Of a stretch of DNA of 64,000 nucleotides, positions 1 through 6,863 are shown piece by piece. Within the stretch, counting starts at the first letter, position 1. Each line of letters opens with the position of its first letter. The stretch spans positions 632,001 to 696,000 of the forward strand of contig NZ_AP025225.1 of assembly GCF_021654655.1 (NCBI RefSeq), in the 5' to 3' direction. The notes beneath the pieces were generated by a model. That model was not told where the DNA came from and did not search any database. It worked only from the letters and a program-made list of their open reading frames with translations. A program made the translations under genes and the position numbers. Source of the DNA: Candidatus Hydrogenosomobacter endosymbioticus. Lineage in GTDB: Bacteria; Pseudomonadota; Alphaproteobacteria; Holosporales; GW7.

Positions 1-2
1 CA

Positions 3-92
3 ACTGCTGACAAAGGAAAATTTGGCGGGGCTGGAGAATTTTCTTCATTGGTAATAGAAGCTCGGTCTCCATTTCAGGAGCAAGTGAAATGA
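3..92 (+). CDS. C-terminal end of an upstream protein (5' truncated by window edge)
   Basis: The frame starting at base 3 is open from the window edge to a TGA at 90-92, giving the last 29 residues of a protein that ends EARSPFQEQVK. Its stop overlaps the next start as ATGA, so the two are translationally coupled. Too little is visible for a family call. If the next two genes are PilO- and PilP-like, this position would be that of PilN or a GspL-type protein; that is inference from gene order only. Confidence 0.5.
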   Translation, partial: TADKGKFGGAGEFSSLVIEARSPFQEQVK

Positions 93-679
93 TCTCATTT
101 AAAAACTTGAGCAAAGAATCTGCGTTATTCGTGTTTTCCGTATGCGCAATGATAGCGATATATTCTCTTTGGGAATATTTTCGGGCGCTTCAAGTGTCGC
201 TTGTTGATGAAATAGTGACGATCAAGGCTGAGCTCTCGAACGAGCGCCGTAGGTTGAAAACCCTGCGTAATACTATGGAGTCTCTTCAATCTGTTTTTAA
301 GCAAGAAAGGGGCGGGAAAAAAATCTCTCGTCACTATTTGGGGGAGATTTTGAAAAATTTAGCAAATAAAAATAAACTATTGCACATCCACTTTTCTTTC
401 ATGCCGGAAAAGTCTATTCACAAAGATGCTTCTCTTACAGTAAAAAAAAGCTTTGTGCGTATAAACTTTTCGTCAAGCACAGACAGAGATGTAATGGAAT
501 TTCTCAAAGGGTTATTTAGCAGTTTTCCTGGAATTATTCAGTCAAAAGAGCTGAAATTGAAAAAAGAGGAGCTTAATGAGCAAGATGCCCAATTTCTTGG
601 TATGGATTTATTGATAAGAGGGACTTATAGTTTTGAATGGTTTGATATTTCTTACATTTCTGATAAAGGAGCGTCTTAA
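89..679 (+). CDS. Inner-membrane protein with N-terminal anchor and coiled coil, PilO/GspM-like
   Basis: A 196-residue protein with one hydrophobic helix at about residues 12-30, a charged coiled-coil stretch at about 35-75, and a mixed alpha/beta C-terminal part. This single-anchor plus coiled-coil plus compact periplasmic domain layout is that of PilO (type IV pili) or GspM (type II secretion), which hold the assembly ATPase platform in the inner membrane. I see no diagnostic motif, so the call rests on architecture and on the following gene, which has a PilP/GspC-like domain. It is coupled to its neighbours on both sides (ATGA upstream, TAATG downstream). It could also be an unrelated anchored coiled-coil protein. 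Confidence 0.45.
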   Translation: MISFKNLSKESALFVFSVCAMIAIYSLWEYFRALQVSLVDEIVTIKAELSNERRRLKTLRNTMESLQSVFKQERGGKKISRHYLGEILKNLANKNKLLHIHFSFMPEKSIHKDASLTVKKSFVRINFSSSTDRDVMEFLKGLFSSFPGIIQSKELKLKKEELNEQDAQFLGMDLLIRGTYSFEWFDISYISDKGAS

Positions 680-1092
680 TGTCTCGCTTTTTGCTCTTGT
701 CTGCAGTCTTTGTTAGCGCGTATTGCGGTGGGGCATACTTTGTTAACGAAAGCAAATTTTCGAAGCAAGAAGAAAAAGATTTTAACGCTATGCCTTCGCT
801 ATTTTTAACTCCAGAGCAATTGGAGAAAGCATCGAGACGAAAGCCCCTACAACAAGATTTTCCCGCAGAAATTTCTAATCAAAAAATGAGAACCAGGAAA
901 CCATTAAAAGTGGAAGGGATCATGATGTCATCGCAAACAAAAGAATGGATAATTTGGATAAATGGCAAGAAGATAACAAGCGAAAGCGATGACAAAAGTA
1001 TTGACGGGTGGTCTATAGAGTCTGTTACTGACAGGGAGGTGATAATTTTTTCTCCTGGAGGAGAGAGGCAAGTCCTTGGACTAGAGCAATAA
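679..1092 (+). CDS. PilP/GspC-like periplasmic protein with N-terminal anchor
   Basis: A 137-residue protein with a short hydrophobic N-terminus (about residues 3-20), a proline- and charge-rich linker, and a C-terminal beta-rich segment (about 75-135). This segment fits the HR-domain pattern of PilP/GspC: a leading hydrophobic strand (LKVEGI), a solvent-facing strand (WIIWINGK), a G-x-S-I turn and a late strand (REVIIFSPGG). In those families the domain links the inner-membrane platform to the secretin. The start ATG overlaps the previous stop as TAATG. A strong terminator follows at 1131-1160, so this is the last gene of its operon. The family assignment is from pattern only; a lone envelope protein is the alternative. 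Confidence 0.45.
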   Translation: MSRFLLLSAVFVSAYCGGAYFVNESKFSKQEEKDFNAMPSLFLTPEQLEKASRRKPLQQDFPAEISNQKMRTRKPLKVEGIMMSSQTKEWIIWINGKKITSESDDKSIDGWSIESVTDREVIIFSPGGERQVLGLEQ

Positions 1093-1130
1093 AAAAATTG
1101 TTTTTCAGACAGTTAGCTGGCTTTTAAAAG

Positions 1131-1160
1131 TAAGAAAGTTCGAGCTTTCTTAAGTTTTTT
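1131..1160 (+). terminator. Intrinsic terminator after the pilus/secretion-like operon
   Basis: A perfect 8-bp stem (TAAGAAAG at 1131-1138 with CTTTCTTA at 1145-1152) with a 6-base loop, followed by AAG and six T residues at 1155-1160. It lies 39 bases after the stop at 1092. Confidence 0.7.
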
Positions 1161-1204
1161 GTTTTATACTGTGGAGGTTGCTTGGCGGATTGAGGGGGGC
1201 TTGG

Positions 1205-1516
1205 ATGTATAAAGATGATCAGAGCGAGACTTTACGCAGCGTTGATAAAGAGGAATTTTTATCTCGAATGAAAGAGTTTTATATAGAACTTATAGTATAC
1301 ATAGTTGCCTTTGTGCTCGGAGCTTTTGGTTTTCCTACTTGGGCTCCAATCCTTGCGTGGGGCATACTTTTGTTTGGGAAAGCCGAAAAGTTGGGTTTGT
1401 TTGAAGGTGTTTGGAAAAGCTATGTCAACTCGTGGTATAGAAGGAAGCCTCAAGGAGCGGTAAAAGAGGATCGAAAGCAAAGCGACATAAAAGCAGATGA
1501 ATACGGCGACAAATAG
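1205..1516 (+). CDS. Small 2-TM membrane protein of unknown function
   Basis: A 103-residue protein with two adjacent hydrophobic segments (about residues 26-44 and 48-62) joined by a short Gly-Phe-Pro-containing turn, and a charged C-terminal tail rich in Lys, Arg and Asp. This resembles the 2TM-domain type of small membrane protein, but I do not recognise a function. I chose the ATG at 1205 because GAGGGGG lies just upstream; an in-frame TTG at 1178 would add nine residues without a better ribosome site. It stands alone between two terminators. Confidence 0.6.
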   Translation: MYKDDQSETLRSVDKEEFLSRMKEFYIELIVYIVAFVLGAFGFPTWAPILAWGILLFGKAEKLGLFEGVWKSYVNSWYRRKPQGAVKEDRKQSDIKADEYGDK

Positions 1517-1564
1517 ATTCCTGCCTGCGGTTATATACACATAAAGAGATACAAAATATGGGCT

Positions 1565-1604
1565 ACAAAAACAGCGGCTCCCTCTACAAACAGAGAAGGA
1601 GCCG
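1565..1604 (-). terminator. Intrinsic terminator for the minus-strand secreted protein gene
   Basis: CGGCTCC at 1575-1581 pairs with GGAGCCG at 1598-1604 (7 bp, extended by CTC/GAG across a small bulge). Read on the minus strand the stem is followed by CTGTTTTTG. It sits directly after the stop of the gene at 1613-1870 and also faces the end of the plus-strand 2-TM gene. Confidence 0.6.
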
Positions 1605-1612
1605 TTCTCCAG

Positions 1613-1870
1613 TTATTGGGTCTGATCGTCTTTATGTATATCTTTTCTAGTAATTTCTTTTGTTTTATCATAATCTCTAGTATTCTCTGAACGATCATTA
1701 AGACTTTTTTGCTGTTGAGATATATTTTTTCTAGTAATTTCTTTTGTTTTGTCACAATCTCTAGTATTCTCTGGACGATCTTTTTGCTGTTGATTGGAAT
1801 TGTTTCCCTTCATCCCGTACGCATCGCCGCATACAGCCAAAATAGCTGCTATTAGGATTAATTTTGTCAT
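1613..1870 (-). CDS. Small secreted protein with a 28-residue tandem repeat
   Basis: An 85-residue protein with a clear signal peptide (hydrophobic MTKLILIAAILAVCGDAYG, likely cut near residues 17-20). The hydrophilic mature part contains two imperfect copies of a QQQK...ENTRDxDKTKEITRKxI unit of about 27-28 residues. No known domain is recognised. GGGAGG six bases before the ATG is a good ribosome site, and a terminator follows at 1565-1604, so it is a single-gene unit. It belongs to the set of short exported orphans scattered over this window. Mature protein composition (Lys, Asp, Gln, Thr) suggests a soluble, possibly disordered product exported to the periplasm or beyond. Confidence 0.6.
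   Translation of the reverse strand: MTKLILIAAILAVCGDAYGMKGNNSNQQQKDRPENTRDCDKTKEITRKNISQQQKSLNDRSENTRDYDKTKEITRKDIHKDDQTQ
1639..1780 (+). repeat. Imperfect DNA tandem repeat inside the small secreted gene
   Basis: Two copies of about 58-60 bp (1639-1696 and 1721-1780) share long identical stretches around TCTAGTAATTTCTTTTG and CTAGTATTCTCTG, with a period near 84 bp. The period is a multiple of three, so the repeat is in frame with the encoded 28-residue unit. Confidence 0.75.
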
Positions 1871-2106
1871 GATTTCCTCCCAGGTAAATGTTTCTCTGAC
1901 GGCTACTTGTACCCCTAACTGTTATTGCAACGAAAAATAGAAAATTGCTGAAAATTTTTGGAAACCGCTCGCCATATCATTATAAACATGGGAATTTTCT
2001 AAAAGTGACAAAACCTATGTAATGAGATACCATTTCATGGTTGCCTTGAGCGGTGCACTGCATGAGAATGCGCGCGTAAAAACAGCTCTACAAACAGAGT
2101 TTACGA

Positions 2107-4338
2107 ATGAAAGAGTTTTTATCCGATATGACTTCAGGGGATGCGCTGAATCCGCAACAAGAAGAAGCGGTTAACGCTATCGATGGCCCTGTTTTGGTTT
2201 CAGCCGCCGCAGGAACTGGCAAGACAAAGGTTTTAACTGTGAGGTTTTCTAGGATAATAGAGCAAGAAAAAGCTCATCCTTGGAATATTCTAGCTGTAAC
2301 ATTCACAAATAAAGCTGCAAACGAGATGAAAGAGAGGGTGTCTTCCGTTGTCTCAGTTCCTGTGAATAATCTTTGGATAGGAACTTTTCATAGCATAAGC
2401 CTTAGAATTTTGCGTAAGCATCATGCTCTTTGCGACAGGACGGCGTCGTTCTCTGTTATTGACACCGGCGATCAACTCAGTATAGTGCGCAAGATACTTA
2501 AATCTCTTGGTATGGAAAAAAAAGTTTCCCCTCAGGTAGTTGTTGCGCGTATAAACGATATAAAACAAGGAATGTTTGGCTTTAAGCCTAACCTTATTGA
2601 TGCTGAGACGATGAAAATTTACAACGAATATAAATCGAATATTAAGTCGATGGATGCATTTGATTTCGCAGATCTAATAAATGAAGCAATATTTCTATTC
2701 AAAAAATACCCGGAGATACTTGATGAATATAGTAATCAATTTAAATACATCCTTGTGGATGAGTATCAGGATGTAAACAACGTACAGCATGAGTGGATAA
2801 AAATGCTTTCGGGTGCGCATGGTAACGTTTGTTGTGTGGGAGATGACGATCAGTCTATATATGGCTGGCGAGGCGCTAATATAGAGAATATTTTGCGTTT
2901 TGGAGACGATTTCCCTAATGCGAAGATAATACGTCTTGAGCAAAATTATCGGTCAACTGCGCACATACTATCGGCAGCGAGCGGAGTAATCTCGCACAAT
3001 AAGCGCCGTTATGGGAAGGTTCTGAAAACCGATAACGGAACTGGTGAAAAAGTGTATGTGTATGGCCTTTCTGACAGCGGAGATGAGGCAAAGTTTATAT
3101 CTCGCAGGGCGGAAGAGCTAAATAAATCCGGAAAAGCATTTTCTTCAATGGCGATATTGGTGAGAGCAACTTTTCAGACTCGGGAATTTGAAGAGCGCTT
3201 TATGATGGACGGTGTGCCATATAAAATCGTTGGCAACTCTCGATTTTATGAGCGTCAAGAGGTTAAAGACTTTCTCGCATACATACGCGTGATATTTTCG
3301 TCATATGATAATGTGGCGTTTGAAAGAGTGCTATGCGCTCCGAGGCGAGGTATTGGAGATGCCACGATAGAGGCGCTATATGCCGTGGCCTCTCAGTCGT
3401 CTGCGTCTCTTTATAACGCGGCGGAAATTGCTATAGGAGACAAAAGCGATGTTGAGGGAATCAGGAATAGCACGAAAATAAGGCTAAGAACTCTTATTTC
3501 AAGTATAAAAAGGTGGCAAGACATGGCGGGTAAAAAAACTCCTATAGAAGTTGCGGAAAATATACTTGCAGAGTCTGGGCTCGTGGAAATGTGGGCAGAA
3601 CAGGATAATCCGAAGCATGGAACAAAACTCGATAATGTTCGAGACCTCATAAAAACTATGGAAAAATTTTCCAGCATAAGGGAGTTTCTTGAGCATACAA
3701 GCTTGCTTCTTGAAACGGGAGAAGATTCTGTTAGCGATAGCATATCAGTTATGACTCTTCATGCAGCGAAAGGGTTGGAGTTTGATGTTGTATTTCTTCC
3801 AGGCTGGGAAGAGGGAGTTTTTCCAAATATGCGTTGCATTGAAGAGCTGGGCAATAAAGGGTTGGAAGAGGAACGAAGGCTTGCATATGTTGGTATAACG
3901 AGAGCTCGCCAAAAAGCCATAATATGCTTTTGCTGGAGCAGAAGATTGCCGCAAGGATGGACATCTTCATCTCCTTCAAGGTTCATAGAAGAAATTCCTG
4001 CTGAAAATGTTATAATTTCTCTAAATCAGCAATACCAGCAAAGCGTCCAACAGAAAGAACGGGGACAGGGGCTTTCTTACGAATGGGCCAATATGTTTGG
4101 AAAAAAAAGTTATAAGGAATATTGCGCCTCTTCTCAGCCAGAAAAGCTAAACAATGGTTACAAAGAAGAAAAATTAGAGAGATATACTAGAAAGTCGGCA
4201 TTTTCTGTTGGGCAAAGGGTTAGGCATCCGTTATTTGGTAAGGGGTCTGTATGCTCTTCTTCAGCGGACACGGTTTTTGTGGAGTTTGAAAATGGAATGG
4301 CAAAAAGGATAAGTGCGGGGTTTTTAGTAAAAGAATAG
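2107..4338 (+). CDS. uvrD: UvrD/PcrA-family ATP-dependent DNA helicase
   Basis: A 743-residue SF1A helicase that unwinds DNA 3' to 5' in nucleotide-excision and mismatch repair. Motifs in order: the Q motif (LNPQQEEAV) near residue 14, Walker A (AAGTGKT, residues 34-40), Walker B/motif II (LVDEYQDV), motif III (VGDDDQSIYGWRGA), motif IV (LEQNYRS), motif V (MTLHAAKGLEF) and motif VI (EERRLAYVGITRAR). The last 40 residues match the C-terminal Tudor-like domain of PcrA/UvrD (VGQRVRHPLFGKG). Motif II has DV in place of the more usual DT. Its length is normal for the family. The start could instead be the in-frame ATG at 2131. A terminator follows at 4352. Confidence 0.95.
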   Translation: MKEFLSDMTSGDALNPQQEEAVNAIDGPVLVSAAAGTGKTKVLTVRFSRIIEQEKAHPWNILAVTFTNKAANEMKERVSSVVSVPVNNLWIGTFHSISLRILRKHHALCDRTASFSVIDTGDQLSIVRKILKSLGMEKKVSPQVVVARINDIKQGMFGFKPNLIDAETMKIYNEYKSNIKSMDAFDFADLINEAIFLFKKYPEILDEYSNQFKYILVDEYQDVNNVQHEWIKMLSGAHGNVCCVGDDDQSIYGWRGANIENILRFGDDFPNAKIIRLEQNYRSTAHILSAASGVISHNKRRYGKVLKTDNGTGEKVYVYGLSDSGDEAKFISRRAEELNKSGKAFSSMAILVRATFQTREFEERFMMDGVPYKIVGNSRFYERQEVKDFLAYIRVIFSSYDNVAFERVLCAPRRGIGDATIEALYAVASQSSASLYNAAEIAIGDKSDVEGIRNSTKIRLRTLISSIKRWQDMAGKKTPIEVAENILAESGLVEMWAEQDNPKHGTKLDNVRDLIKTMEKFSSIREFLEHTSLLLETGEDSVSDSISVMTLHAAKGLEFDVVFLPGWEEGVFPNMRCIEELGNKGLEEERRLAYVGITRARQKAIICFCWSRRLPQGWTSSSPSRFIEEIPAENVIISLNQQYQQSVQQKERGQGLSYEWANMFGKKSYKEYCASSQPEKLNNGYKEEKLERYTRKSAFSVGQRVRHPLFGKGSVCSSSADTVFVEFENGMAKRISAGFLVKE

Positions 4339-4351
4339 ACCTTGCAACGAG

Positions 4352-4376
4352 ACTATTCACAAAATAGTATTTTTTT
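4352..4376 (+). terminator. Intrinsic terminator after uvrD
   Basis: ACTATT (4352-4357) pairs with AATAGT (4363-4368) around a CACAA loop and is followed by A and seven T residues at 4370-4376, 14 bases after the helicase stop. Confidence 0.65.
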
Positions 4377-4393
4377 GGCTGCTCTATAAGAAG

Positions 4394-4445
4394 TGGCCAG
4401 CAAAATGAAACGCCTATATCGAAGATGTTTCAGATTAACTGGCCA
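4394..4445. repeat. Nested inverted repeat between convergent genes
   Basis: TGGCCAG at 4394-4400 is complementary to CTGGCCA at 4439-4445, and inside it TGAAAC pairs with GTTTCA, so the whole 52-base stretch can fold into a two-stage hairpin. No T-run follows on either strand, so it is not a standard terminator. It lies between the ends of uvrD (+) and the repeat protein gene (-) and may block readthrough or protect a 3' end. Confidence 0.5.
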
Positions 4446-4498
4446 AGTTGGTGACCTTTAACGTTTGTCGGCTGATTTGCTGTTTTTATTTTATTTAT

Positions 4499-6529
4499 TT
4501 ATTTGTTTTGCTCCTCATCAGAATTTGGGTTGTCTTTTTGTTCCATAGATTTTTGCTGAGAGCTTTCGTTGTTTGATATAAGTTCTAGCATTTCTTCTCT
4601 TATTTTTTCTAGGCCCAATTTGTTTGTGTCGTTAATTGTTCCATTTTCAGTCTGCCCTGTTACTATTTGCAATAATTTTTCTGCATACTTCTGTTTTTCT
4701 TCAGGCAAACGTTGAGCCAGCTCTTCGTAGATATACCTAGAGTTGTCAAGCATATTAACCACATCGTTATCGGTGATATTTTTTATGAATTCGCCTATTT
4801 GAGCAATAAGTGCTGTATCTTGTTCATCCAATAAAGCGAGGGACTTTTCCAAATCTTGCATCTGGATAAATTGCTCTTCTGTTGGGATTTGACCTGACTG
4901 CTGCTTAGCCTGCTCTTCTTGGCTAAAATGCTGGACGACAGCGTCCATGGAAGCGGCTAATTTTTCGTCGTCTATTGCTTGCTCTTTGTATAGATTGCAG
5001 GCCGCAAAAATAACATCTATCGGATGCATATCATAAAAGAACTTCTGGATACCGCCATGCTGTTCCAAAAATTCTTTGACCTCATTACTGAGAGCCTCTT
5101 TGCCTGAAAACAGATCCATAATGTCGCTTGGCGACAAGGAGACTGCCGCATCTCTTATTCTTGCCAATGATTCTTCTGTAGACTCGGTGTATGGGCGCCT
5201 AATTTCTTGCAATCTTTGCGACAAGTGGTTTTTTATGGAATTTCTTGCGTATTCAGAAAGCATGGTGTCGTCGGCTAGGTCTGCAATCATTTTTGGGTAT
5301 TCTTGGTCCATATCTTGCTGTTGCTCGTCGGACGCTATTTTGTACGGTGTCTCTGCAGCTTTTATGATAAAGGACATAGCTTCTTTAGATATTTCTCCTG
5401 AGTTATACAGGTAGGTTGCCGCATCTATGGTGTCTTGTTTGTATAAGTTATCTAAAAATCCCGGATTTTCCTCTAGAAAAGCTTCGGCGTTGGTGCTTTT
5501 TTCAGGTTGGCCAGAGAATAGTGCTTCAAGGGATTCTGGCGGTAATTTTTCTACAGCAAGCTTTATCTTTTCTCGGTGAAGTTCTTCGGCAGTTTGACTG
5601 TGCATTTTAGGCTCTTCAGTATCTTGCTTCTGCTGTAGGTCTGCGTTCTCGCCTTGAGGCTGTAGGTCTGTGTTCTCGTCTTGCTGTTGCTGTAGGTCTG
5701 TGCTTTCGTCTTGCGTCTGCTGAACTGTGCTTTCGCCTTGCTGTTGAGCAGCTTGTTGCATTTGACTAAACGTCTTCGTTCCATTCAAAATCGCATTCAT
5801 GGCCTCTTCAGAGATAGAGTCGCCAAGAGCTATCGCCGCCTGCTCCACTCCTTGAGGGGTAAGGTCTTGTAAAAATCCCGGATTTTCTGCTAGAAAAGCC
5901 TCGGCGTTGGTGCTTTTTTCAGGTTGGCCAGAGAATAGCGCTTCAAGGGCTTCTGGCGGTAGTTTTCTTGCAATGAACTTTATCTTTTCTTCGTGAAGTT
6001 CTTCGGCAGTTTGACTGTGCATTTTGAGCTGTTCAGTATCTTGCTTCTGCTGAACTGTGTCCTCGTCTTGCGTCTGCTGAACTGTGTCCTCGTCTTGCTG
6101 TTGCGCAGCTTGTTGCATTTGACTAAACGCCTTCGTTCCATTCACAATCGCATTCATGGCCTCTTCAGAGATAGAGTCGCCAAGAGCTATCGCCGCCTGC
6201 TCTACTTCGAGAGAGTTCAGGTCTTGTAAAAATCCCGGATTTTCCGCTAGAAAAGATTCGGCGTCGTTGTTTTTTTCAGGTTGGCCAGAGAATAGCGCTT
6301 CAAGGGCTTCTGGCGGTAGTTTTCTTGCGACAAGTTTTACTTTTTTTTCAACATATCTACTGTCGTCGACGCTATTGCTTCTCTTTCGGCCTTTGAGAAT
6401 GTTCTGGTCTTGAGGGATTTTTTTCTGAATGCTAGAGTCGTCTCTTGCTTTTTTGGGGCCTGCCATAGAAACTTCGGCTTTTGCGGCAAATACCGCTATG
6501 GCTACTAACAAAATATTGTATGTATTCAT
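4499..6529 (-). CDS. Large exported protein with four copies of an unrecognised ~75-residue module
   Basis: A 676-residue protein starting with a signal peptide (MNTYNILLVAIAVFAAKAEV, likely cut around residues 17-23). It carries four modules at about residues 62-142, 182-261, 321-392 and 457-535. The consensus core is LPPEALEALFSGQPE, then FLxENPGFLxxL, then IxxAxxLxxxxISxEAM. Copies 1 and 2 are nearly identical, copy 3 is diverged and copy 4 is barely recognisable (LSPSDIMDLFSGKE, FLEQHGGI). The linkers are Gln/Asp/Thr-rich (QQTQDEDT type) and look disordered. Each module appears to be an all-helical unit. The ATG at 6529 was preferred to one at 6574 because only it places the signal sequence at the N-terminus. 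No good ribosome site is visible for either. I do not recognise the family; an exported, possibly host-directed repeat protein is the inference. Confidence 0.75.
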   Translation of the reverse strand: MNTYNILLVAIAVFAAKAEVSMAGPKKARDDSSIQKKIPQDQNILKGRKRSNSVDDSRYVEKKVKLVARKLPPEALEALFSGQPEKNNDAESFLAENPGFLQDLNSLEVEQAAIALGDSISEEAMNAIVNGTKAFSQMQQAAQQQDEDTVQQTQDEDTVQQKQDTEQLKMHSQTAEELHEEKIKFIARKLPPEALEALFSGQPEKSTNAEAFLAENPGFLQDLTPQGVEQAAIALGDSISEEAMNAILNGTKTFSQMQQAAQQQGESTVQQTQDESTDLQQQQDENTDLQPQGENADLQQKQDTEEPKMHSQTAEELHREKIKLAVEKLPPESLEALFSGQPEKSTNAEAFLEENPGFLDNLYKQDTIDAATYLYNSGEISKEAMSFIIKAAETPYKIASDEQQQDMDQEYPKMIADLADDTMLSEYARNSIKNHLSQRLQEIRRPYTESTEESLARIRDAAVSLSPSDIMDLFSGKEALSNEVKEFLEQHGGIQKFFYDMHPIDVIFAACNLYKEQAIDDEKLAASMDAVVQHFSQEEQAKQQSGQIPTEEQFIQMQDLEKSLALLDEQDTALIAQIGEFIKNITDNDVVNMLDNSRYIYEELAQRLPEEKQKYAEKLLQIVTGQTENGTINDTNKLGLEKIREEMLELISNNESSQQKSMEQKDNPNSDEEQNK
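5453..6330 (-). repeat. DNA direct repeats encoding the modules of the exported repeat protein
   Basis: Two near-identical copies of about 230 bp lie at 5741-5971 and 6098-6328 with an offset of exactly 357 bp, followed by a third partial copy at about 5453-5640. All are in frame with the coding sequence. The high nucleotide identity of the first two copies indicates a recent duplication or ongoing recombination within the gene. Short Q-rich repeats separate them. Confidence 0.85.
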
Positions 6530-6863
6530 TGTTCTAGTTTTTTCGTTTTTAATGTTTGACCTATATATTACCATATTTTATAAAAATTTTGATTTATATT
6601 TTTCTGCTTATAATAGGTCAGTTTTTTAACTATCGCCCTATCTGTGTAAAAGCATAATTTAGAGCAATTTTTCAATGATTTTTGGATCCGTGTGGTGGAT
6701 GAGCTTCAAAAGCTTTTTATCTTAAATTCTAGAAAATAGGTTCTCATTGTTTTTTTTTTGTGAAGAGATGATATTTCCTGCTGCAATGAATGAATCAGGA
6801 GAATTACCATCTTGAAAAGCGAATGATCGGCTGCGACAATGTCAATGACTGAAAGAGTTTGTT
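6530..6863. other. AT-rich spacer between divergent genes
   Basis: This stretch holds the probable promoter of the minus-strand repeat protein (6593-6621) and the upstream region of leuS. A short weak stem (AGCTT/AAGCT with T residues, about 6702-6718) is visible. No gene, tRNA or convincing small RNA was recognised. Confidence 0.5.
6593..6621 (-). promoter_or_regulatory. Probable sigma-70 promoter of the exported repeat protein gene
   Basis: Read on the minus strand: CTGACC (complement of 6616-6621), a 17-base spacer, then TATAAA (complement of 6593-6598). The -35 matches TTGACA at four of six positions. Transcription would start about 57 bases before the chosen ATG at 6529. Confidence 0.35.

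Noticed and set aside
1531-1755. Second minus-strand frame with repeats (MTKQKKLLEKIY type)
   Set aside because: An alternative frame of the same tandem DNA repeat; it lacks a signal peptide and ribosome site, which the frame at 1613-1870 has.
5453-6330. Regularly spaced direct repeats resembling a repeat array
   Set aside because: The repeats are long, in frame and coding for protein modules; no short identical repeats with unique spacers, so not a CRISPR array.
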